Assembly: GCA_033763335.1 (NCBI GenBank)
Contig: JANRKU010000093.1
Coordinates: 1 to 27,192 of the forward strand
Direction of reading: 5' to 3'
DNA length: 27,192 nucleotides
Source of the DNA: GCA-2794515 sp033763335
Lineage (GTDB): Bacteria; Chloroflexota; Anaerolineae; Aggregatilineales; Phototrophicaceae
Program-made: the position numbers and the translations under genes
Shown: piece after piece, positions 22,233 to 27,192 of the stretch
Numbering within the stretch: position 1 is the first letter of the stretch
Layout of the letters: each line of letters opens with the position of its first letter
Notes under the pieces: generated by a model
Told to the model about the DNA's origin: nothing
What the model saw: only the letters and a program-made list of their open reading frames with translations
Databases searched by the model: none

Positions 22233-22784
22233 GTGTCATCTGATGGTTCAGTTCTCCAGAGTCGTGTGTTGCTCCTAAATGGCAATACTTGGGAGCCTCT
22301 TTCGGTGATTAGCGTCCCCCGCGCCATTAATCTTCTCTTGGCGGGAAAAGCCACAGTCATAGAGGGAAGTGGCAACTTCCTAAAAACTGTGCGTGATAAT
22401 TTTCCCGTGCCATCTGTCATTGCCCTACGCACCTATATCAATGTCCCCCGCCGTCATGCTCATTGGAGCAGAAAAGGCGTGTTAATTCGTGACAAATATT
22501 TGTGCATCTATTGTGGCGTGCAACCCGGGTCACTGGTCAAAGGCAAAGTTCTTTCTAAAACCGATTTCAGCATAGACCATATTATCCCGCGTTCTCGTGG
22601 CGGAAAAGACACATGGACAAATACCGCCTGTGCCTGTTCCACCTGCAATCATCGCAAAGGCAACCAAATGCCCAATGAAGCGGGTCTCAAAATGCTCTAT
22701 GAACCCAAAACACCGCGCACCAGTTATTTGGTCATCGCTGTCGGTAGCGGACCAGATGCGTGGAAGCGATATATCGAATATTAA
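22233..22784 (+). CDS. HNH endonuclease (McrA-like)
   Basis: 183-residue protein starting at GTG 22233, with GAGAGG about 13 bases upstream; GTG 22263 is a possible later start. The C-terminal half is an HNH nuclease: C91-x2-C94, SIDHIIPRSRGG with D115-H116, W128-x-N130, and C135-x2-C138 followed by NHRKGN with H140. The four Cys would bind a structural zinc. The N-terminal half (VLLLNGNTWEPLSVISVPRA then LLLAGKATVIEG) is the conserved partner domain of this widespread standalone HNH family in Chloroflexota, Cyanobacteria and Actinobacteria. The biological target is unknown. No methyltransferase or restriction partner is adjacent. Two tandem terminators close the gene. Confidence 0.9.
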   Translation: MSSDGSVLQSRVLLLNGNTWEPLSVISVPRAINLLLAGKATVIEGSGNFLKTVRDNFPVPSVIALRTYINVPRRHAHWSRKGVLIRDKYLCIYCGVQPGSLVKGKVLSKTDFSIDHIIPRSRGGKDTWTNTACACSTCNHRKGNQMPNEAGLKMLYEPKTPRTSYLVIAVGSGPDAWKRYIEY

Positions 22785-22790
22785 TCAGGA

Positions 22791-22828
22791 GGGTGTAATC
22801 TTTACAAAGATTACCCCTTTTGTTTTTT
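22791..22828 (+). terminator. Terminator 1 after the HNH gene
   Basis: GGG(T)GTAATCTTT (22791-22803) pairs with AAAGATTACCC (22806-22816 region), 12 bp with one bulged T and a two-base centre, followed by TTTTGTTTTTT (to 22828). Confidence 0.85.
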
Positions 22829-22857
22829 AAGCACACTAACAAGGTTGTGCTTTTTTT
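22829..22857 (+). terminator. Terminator 2 after the HNH gene
   Basis: AAGCACA (22829-22835) pairs with TGTGCTT (22846-22852), followed by a T-run to 22857. It lies directly behind the first terminator, giving a tandem pair that insulates the ABC operon from the HNH gene. Confidence 0.75.
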
Positions 22858-22978
22858 GCGTGGTTTTTGCAACTTCTTTTCCTCATTCCGCGTATACCAT
22901 AAAAGTGGAATAATAAAAGTTGAATATCAATAAGCACACCACTATTTTTATCAACCACACACATGAAGGGATAATTGC

Positions 22979-24049
22979 ATGGAAAATATTGTCGAGGCAC
23001 GCGGTCTGATAAAGACCTATAAGCGCAAAGACGGCACAGAAGTGCAAGCCGTCAGAGGCGTAGATTTAGACATCCGCAGAGGCGAAATTTTTAGCTTGTT
23101 GGGTCCCAACGGCGCAGGTAAAACCACCACCATTTCTATGATTAGTGGGTTGATTACCCCCACCAATGGCGATGCCAAAATTGGCGGGTATAGCATTACC
23201 AAAGCGCCCATCGAGGCAAAATCGCTCATCGGCATTGTGCCACAAGAAATCGCCCTCTATCCCGACCTCAGCGCCCGCCAAAATTTGGAATTTTTTGGCA
23301 AAATGTATGGCATGAGTGGCAAATCATTGGGGCATCGGGTAGATGAAGTTTTGGATTTTATAGACCTCAAAGAACGCCAACGTGACCGCATAGATACCTT
23401 CTCTGGTGGCATGAAACGTCGTGTCAATATCGGTGTTGGCTTGCTCCATAAACCCCAATTGGTCTATATGGATGAACCCACAGTCGGTATTGACCCCCAA
23501 AGCCGTCGGCGCATCCTCGATACTGTTATGCGTCTGCGCGATGACTATAAGACAACCATCCTCTATACCACCCATCTGATGGAAGAATCGCAAGAATTGA
23601 GCGATAGAGTTGGCATTATTGACCATGGACTCATTATCGCACTTGGCACACAAGGCGAATTAACCCAACAAGTCGGTGAAGAAGACCGCCTCATCTTTAG
23701 TATTGGCGAACATAGTGTAGATAATGACTTGCTCAAACGGATAAAATCTGAAGTGGCAGGCGTGACCGATGCCAAATACGAAAAAGTAAGCCTCATCAGC
23801 ACCGAAGATGCCCCAAAAGGGGAAGATGTGGTCGTAGATAAGCACGGCACAGGCACAATGGCGGCAGTCCGTTCTGGTCAGACCTACGAAGGTGTGATTA
23901 CCGTCCTCGCCAGACGTGGTAGAAAAGCCCTCCCTGCCATCATCAGCCTATTGGATAACGCCACTATTGAAATTCAATCGGTAGAAGTGCGTGAGCCAGA
24001 CCTTGAAGCTGTATTCTTAAAATTAACCGGGCGTGCCTTGCGCGATTAG
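22979..24049 (+). CDS. ABC transporter ATP-binding protein (ABC-2 exporter)
   Basis: 356-residue cytoplasmic ATPase. It has Walker A GPNGAGKTT (42-50), the Q-loop at Q89, signature FSGGM (141-145), Walker B LVYMDEP (161-167) and the switch H199. It resembles DrrA/NatA-type exporters, and the C-terminal 110 residues form the accessory domain common in that group (PDLEAVFLKLTGRALRD at the end). The first ATG has GAAGGGA seven bases upstream. It is the first of three co-directional genes with gaps of 21 and 9 bases and would power the two ABC-2 permeases that follow. The substrate is not identifiable; lipids, antibiotics or a bacteriocin-like product are typical for the class. Confidence 0.95.
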   Translation: MENIVEARGLIKTYKRKDGTEVQAVRGVDLDIRRGEIFSLLGPNGAGKTTTISMISGLITPTNGDAKIGGYSITKAPIEAKSLIGIVPQEIALYPDLSARQNLEFFGKMYGMSGKSLGHRVDEVLDFIDLKERQRDRIDTFSGGMKRRVNIGVGLLHKPQLVYMDEPTVGIDPQSRRRILDTVMRLRDDYKTTILYTTHLMEESQELSDRVGIIDHGLIIALGTQGELTQQVGEEDRLIFSIGEHSVDNDLLKRIKSEVAGVTDAKYEKVSLISTEDAPKGEDVVVDKHGTGTMAAVRSGQTYEGVITVLARRGRKALPAIISLLDNATIEIQSVEVREPDLEAVFLKLTGRALRD

Positions 24050-24070
24050 GCGCAGAAAGGATTTTTTGCG

Positions 24071-25435
24071 ATGAGCAAAATTTTGGCAATTGCCCGTAAG
24101 AGTGTGTATACCACCTTCAAAGACCGCAATTTGCTCCTGATTATGTTGGTTACACCCCTCGTCCTATCTACCATCATTGCCCTTGCTTTTAGCGGTATTG
24201 GCAGTGGCGCTTCTCCCATCAGCAATATCCCGGTGGCAATCGTGAACTTGGATAAAGGGACAGAAGTCTTGGGCAATCGGGTGAATAATGGTGATATTTT
24301 GGTGGGTGTCCTCATGCCAACCGATGAATCATCCGCCACAACACCCACAGGTGATGCTGATGTATGTGCGCCATTAGTTAATTCCGATAGCACCACTACT
24401 CAAAGCGGAAATATCACCGACCTCATCTCTGCCAGTCGCCTTACCGACCCCGCCTTAGCGCGTGCAGGGGTAGAAGATGGTACATACGCGGCGGCAGTCA
24501 TCATCCCAGAAAATTTCACAGAGGGCATCACCTATACGGGTCCCACATTCGTATTTACCCCTGTCACCATTGAAGTCTATGGCGATGTCAGCCGTAGCAT
24601 TTCGGCGGGTGTGGTTCGGAGCATTGTGGAATCGGTCAATAACAGCATTTTGGCGGGGAATATCACCTTTGCCACCTTCTATCAAACCATATTAGCCAAC
24701 AATCTTGGATTATTGGCTAATGCCGATGCGTTTAATGCCACACTCACCTGTGCTTTTAACCCCAATATCGGCAATTTGCGCGTGGATTTGCAATCCATCA
24801 CAGGCGAAGCACCACCCCAATTTAATGCGTTAGTCTCGATTGGGTCGTCTATTGCAGGCTTCTTTGCCCTATTCACCGGGTCTGGGGCGGCAACCGCGAT
24901 TTTAGAAGAACGGCGCAATGGCACACTTCAACGCATGTTCGCCTCACCTACTCAACGCTTCACCATCTTGCTCGGATTGCTCATCGGCACATTCGTCTTG
25001 GTGCTGGTGCAATTGATATTTTTATTCTCTGCGCTGACCATCATCAATAGCATCCTCCAACGGGAGTTCACCATCATTTGGGGAGCAAATTGGTTGGGGA
25101 TGGGTGCGCTCCTCTTGGCGACGGCTTTATCGGTATCGGGTGTGGGCATCATGATTGCATCCATCGCCAAAACGCCCGAACAATCCAATATTTATGGGTC
25201 AATCATAGCAACCTTTATGGGCTTGTTAGGTGGGGCATTTTTTAATGTGGATAGCCTTCCCTCTGTGTTTGCACCCATTACACGCCTATCGGTGATTAGA
25301 TGGTCTAGCGAAGGATTTACACGCCTTTCACAAGGCAATAACGATATTCTACTCAATGTCCTTTGGTTATTGGTCATCGGCGCAATATTATTCACACTCG
25401 GTATGGTGATATTCAACCGCCGTCAGGATGTTTAG
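24071..25435 (+). CDS. ABC-2 type permease, first subunit
   Basis: 454-residue membrane protein. One N-terminal helix (about 20-42, LLLIMLVTPLVLSTIIALAF) leads to a large extracytoplasmic domain (about 45-255) with two Cys that could form a disulfide (in VCAPL and TCAF). Five or so helices follow, with the cytoplasmic loop LEERRNGTLQRMFASPTQRF (about 278-297). This is the ABC2_membrane_3 topology of YhgE/NatB-like exporters. GAAAGGA precedes the ATG. It probably pairs with the next gene as a heterodimer over the shared ATPase. Confidence 0.92.
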   Translation: MSKILAIARKSVYTTFKDRNLLLIMLVTPLVLSTIIALAFSGIGSGASPISNIPVAIVNLDKGTEVLGNRVNNGDILVGVLMPTDESSATTPTGDADVCAPLVNSDSTTTQSGNITDLISASRLTDPALARAGVEDGTYAAAVIIPENFTEGITYTGPTFVFTPVTIEVYGDVSRSISAGVVRSIVESVNNSILAGNITFATFYQTILANNLGLLANADAFNATLTCAFNPNIGNLRVDLQSITGEAPPQFNALVSIGSSIAGFFALFTGSGAATAILEERRNGTLQRMFASPTQRFTILLGLLIGTFVLVLVQLIFLFSALTIINSILQREFTIIWGANWLGMGALLLATALSVSGVGIMIASIAKTPEQSNIYGSIIATFMGLLGGAFFNVDSLPSVFAPITRLSVIRWSSEGFTRLSQGNNDILLNVLWLLVIGAILFTLGMVIFNRRQDV

Positions 25436-25444
25436 GATAAAATC

Positions 25445-26674
25445 ATGAATAAATTACTCAGCATTGCCCAAAACGACCTCTCGGTGGCGCTCAAAGAAAA
25501 AGGGATATGGATTAATTTGGTCATCCTGCCCATCGTCCTCATCTTCATCATTGGCTTGGTGAATGGTGGCTTTGTGGGTACAGCCCCCAAAACACTAGTA
25601 GATGTGATAGACAACGACCAATCGGCGCTATCGAATCAATTTTTGACATCCCTGCGTGACCTCAACCCCAATGTGGTACTTTGCCCAATGGATAATGACG
25701 AAGCCGATAGGTGTCAATTAAAAGATGTGACCCTCGACACAGCTACCACACAACAACGGGTTAAGGACGAAATTATCACGGCGGTTATCGAAATTCCACA
25801 AGGATTTGAACAAACCCTGTTGCGTGGTGAACCCAGCGCAGTGGCTTATCGGTCTAGCGAAAATTTTAGCCAACCGAGCGTGTTGCTCCAATCAGTACAA
25901 ACGGCAGTAAGCCGAATCGCTGGCGCATCGCTGGCGGGGCGTGTGAGCCTGTTTGCACTCACACAAGCAGGTCAAGATACTGCCAGTTTTGGCGATTCGT
26001 TTTATCAAACCGCCAGCACCATCTGGGAAAATCCGCCCTCAACTGTAGATTATCAACTTGCTGGCACAGATAATAGCAATTCAGTCTCTGGATTTAGCCA
26101 GTCTGTCCCAGGGATGGGGAGTTTGTATGTGATGTTCACCGTACTAGCGGGCGCGACATCGCTCATCTTGGAGCGCAAGCAATGGACACTCCAACGCTTG
26201 GTGATGATGCCCGTCAAGCGGTGGCAATTGCTCGGCGGAAAAATCACTGCCCGCTTTTTATTGGGGATGATTCAATACCTCGTTGCCTTTGGATTTGGGG
26301 CAATTTTGGGGGTGCGCTTCTTCGATAATATCATCGGTGTGCTGGCATTGATGATTTCATTCTCGCTATGTATCACCGCATTGGCATTTTTGATTGCCAC
26401 TTTTGTCAAAACAGATATGCAAGCCAATAGCGTGACCTTGTTGATGTCACTAACCATTGCGCCACTCGGCGGGGCATGGTGGCCATTAGAAATTGTGCCA
26501 GATTTCATGAAATTGGCGGCATATACCACACCAATGGGCTGGGTCATGCACGGCTATAACGAATTGATGATATATGGGGGCAGTTTGGTGGATATTATCT
26601 TGCCAGTGATTGTATTATTGGTCATGGCGGGGGTGATGTTCGGCTTTGCGATAATGCGCTTTAAGTACGAATAA
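25445..26674 (+). CDS. ABC-2 type permease, second subunit
   Basis: 409-residue homologue of the preceding permease with the same plan: N-terminal helix (about 18-38, IWINLVILPIVLIFIIGLV), an extracytoplasmic domain to about residue 220, then ILERKQWTLQRLVMMPVKRW (about 239-258) and the C-terminal helices with PLGGAWWPLEIVPDFM (about 338-353), the conserved GG-x-x-x-P turn. The start lies nine bases after the first permease. A palindrome (26697-26724) follows the stop codon and may act as the operon's 3' end. Confidence 0.92.
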   Translation: MNKLLSIAQNDLSVALKEKGIWINLVILPIVLIFIIGLVNGGFVGTAPKTLVDVIDNDQSALSNQFLTSLRDLNPNVVLCPMDNDEADRCQLKDVTLDTATTQQRVKDEIITAVIEIPQGFEQTLLRGEPSAVAYRSSENFSQPSVLLQSVQTAVSRIAGASLAGRVSLFALTQAGQDTASFGDSFYQTASTIWENPPSTVDYQLAGTDNSNSVSGFSQSVPGMGSLYVMFTVLAGATSLILERKQWTLQRLVMMPVKRWQLLGGKITARFLLGMIQYLVAFGFGAILGVRFFDNIIGVLALMISFSLCITALAFLIATFVKTDMQANSVTLLMSLTIAPLGGAWWPLEIVPDFMKLAAYTTPMGWVMHGYNELMIYGGSLVDIILPVIVLLVMAGVMFGFAIMRFKYE

Positions 26675-26696
26675 CACCATCGTAAATTTTAGGCTT

Positions 26697-26724
26697 GTAG
26701 TGGCATGATATATGATGCCACTAC
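26697..26724. repeat. GTAGTGGCATGATA-type palindrome after the ABC operon
   Basis: GTAGTGGCAT (26697-26706) with ATGCCACTAC (26715-26724) around GATATATG. Compared with 19337-19363, the fifth base pair is T-A instead of G-C, changed on both arms. It lies between the convergent permease and toxin genes. Confidence 0.8.
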
Positions 26725-26726
26725 GC

Positions 26727-27098
26727 TTACATATCTTCAATACCCCAACCAACAGTAAGAACAACTGCCACAGTTAGCTCTTGTAATTCATCTAGGGTGA
26801 TATTTCCTAGTCGCTTTATAAACCTTTGAGATGACAAACTCTTGATTTGAAAAGCATTTGCGGCTGAATGATTTCTTAGCCCATTTTGAGATGTTGGAAA
26901 TAACTCTACCATCCAAAAATCATCCTCAAAATAGGGTTTCCACGTTGTAATAGGGACAACAATATGCAACTGATACCGGTAAATACCGGGTTGACTCATC
27001 ACAACTGATGGGCGAATTTTGCGAATTTCATCCCCAACTTGAGGGTCAAATGATACCAGCCAGATATCACCACGATTAACCCAAACAGAATTAATCAT
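26727..27098 (-). CDS. MazF/PemK family mRNA interferase toxin
   Basis: 123-residue toxin of the CcdB/MazF fold. NRGDIWLVSFDP (8-19) followed by GDEIRKIRPSVVMS (22-35) is the classic first sheet with the substrate-contacting Arg. The segment HIVVPITT (45-52) is the central strand with the conserved Thr, and ITLDELQELTVAVVLTVGW (about 100-118) the final helix. Family members cut mRNA at short sequences when the antitoxin is lost. The start is ATG 27098, not the TTG codon before it; it overlaps the end of the antitoxin gene by eight bases, as expected for coupled toxin-antitoxin translation. Confidence 0.92.
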   Translation of the reverse strand: MINSVWVNRGDIWLVSFDPQVGDEIRKIRPSVVMSQPGIYRYQLHIVVPITTWKPYFEDDFWMVELFPTSQNGLRNHSAANAFQIKSLSSQRFIKRLGNITLDELQELTVAVVLTVGWGIEDM

Positions 27099-27192
27099 CA
27101 ATCAAGTCCCCGTCTGCCTCAAATAATTCATCTTCCCTATCACGAGCGCGTAAAATAGCTTCTCTAACTGCAATTTCGCGTTCACGGGGGGG
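27091..27192 (-). CDS. Antitoxin, C-terminal fragment (MazE-type partner)
   Basis: Open minus-strand frame from the window edge to TAA at 27091-27093, giving 33 residues ending EDELFEADGDLIDD. This acidic, probably helical tail is what wraps around a MazF-type toxin in known pairs. The DNA-binding N-terminus is outside the window, so the fold (ribbon-helix-helix, AbrB or other) cannot be told. The edge starts with a run of seven G/C bases, which could be an assembly edge artefact, so the first residues are unsure. Confidence 0.7.
   Translation of the reverse strand, partial: PPREREIAVREAILRARDREDELFEADGDLIDD

Overview
This looks like a chromosomal stretch of a free-living bacterium of moderate GC content, most likely a member of the Chloroflexota (Anaerolineae-like). 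That placement is inference. It rests on gene content (XisI-type protein, threonine-rich lipoprotein linker, DUF1684, split ThrE-type exporter, standalone McrA-type HNH protein) and on the many short GTAGGGGC-type intergenic palindromes. No phage module, CRISPR array or plasmid origin is visible.

Layout. 1-138 is the tail of a probable transposase. 313-1534 holds a small Cys-motif protein ending in a sliding-clamp-binding motif, tadA and a XisI-like gene. A Fsr-like MFS transporter and a secreted GGAI-repeat beta-helix protein follow on the minus strand. Then come prfC, tRNA-Ser(CGA), a DUF1684 protein and a solute-binding lipoprotein (4486-8225). The minus-strand pair M42 peptidase-coaX (8356-10212) faces a GNAT-like gene and a dienelactone-hydrolase-fold gene that lacks its nucleophile (10314-12023). 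Next are the two halves of a ThrE/YjjPB-type exporter, an MDR oxidoreductase with its TetR regulator, tRNA-Asn(GTT), a large GNAT-like protein, and pheS-pheT on the minus strand. The right third holds a small excisionase-like HTH gene, a structured non-coding stretch, an HNH endonuclease, a three-gene ABC-2 export operon, and a MazF toxin with the end of its antitoxin.

Regulation visible in the sequence. pheST is preceded by a promoter (TTGACA, 18 nt, CATAAT) and a T-box leader with a UUC (Phe) specifier, a UGGU tRNA-end-binding bulge and a terminator. The TetR gene and the MDR gene each carry the identical 14-bp operator CTACCAATTTGTAG, which suggests a self-regulated two-gene switch.

The most unusual content is non-coding. 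(1) Four hairpins share a fixed asymmetric internal loop (ATAC opposite TA) while the stems on both sides change with compensation. (2) A second family of near-perfect palindromes (GTAGGGGC...GCCCCTAC type) sits between genes, inside the pheS T-box leader, between pheS and pheT, and in frame inside a lipoprotein signal-peptide coding region. (3) The roughly 380-nt segment 21737-22115, between the HTH and HNH genes, folds by eye into a series of helices including a three-way junction and an H-type pseudoknot, and has no convincing protein. I could not match it to a known RNA family.
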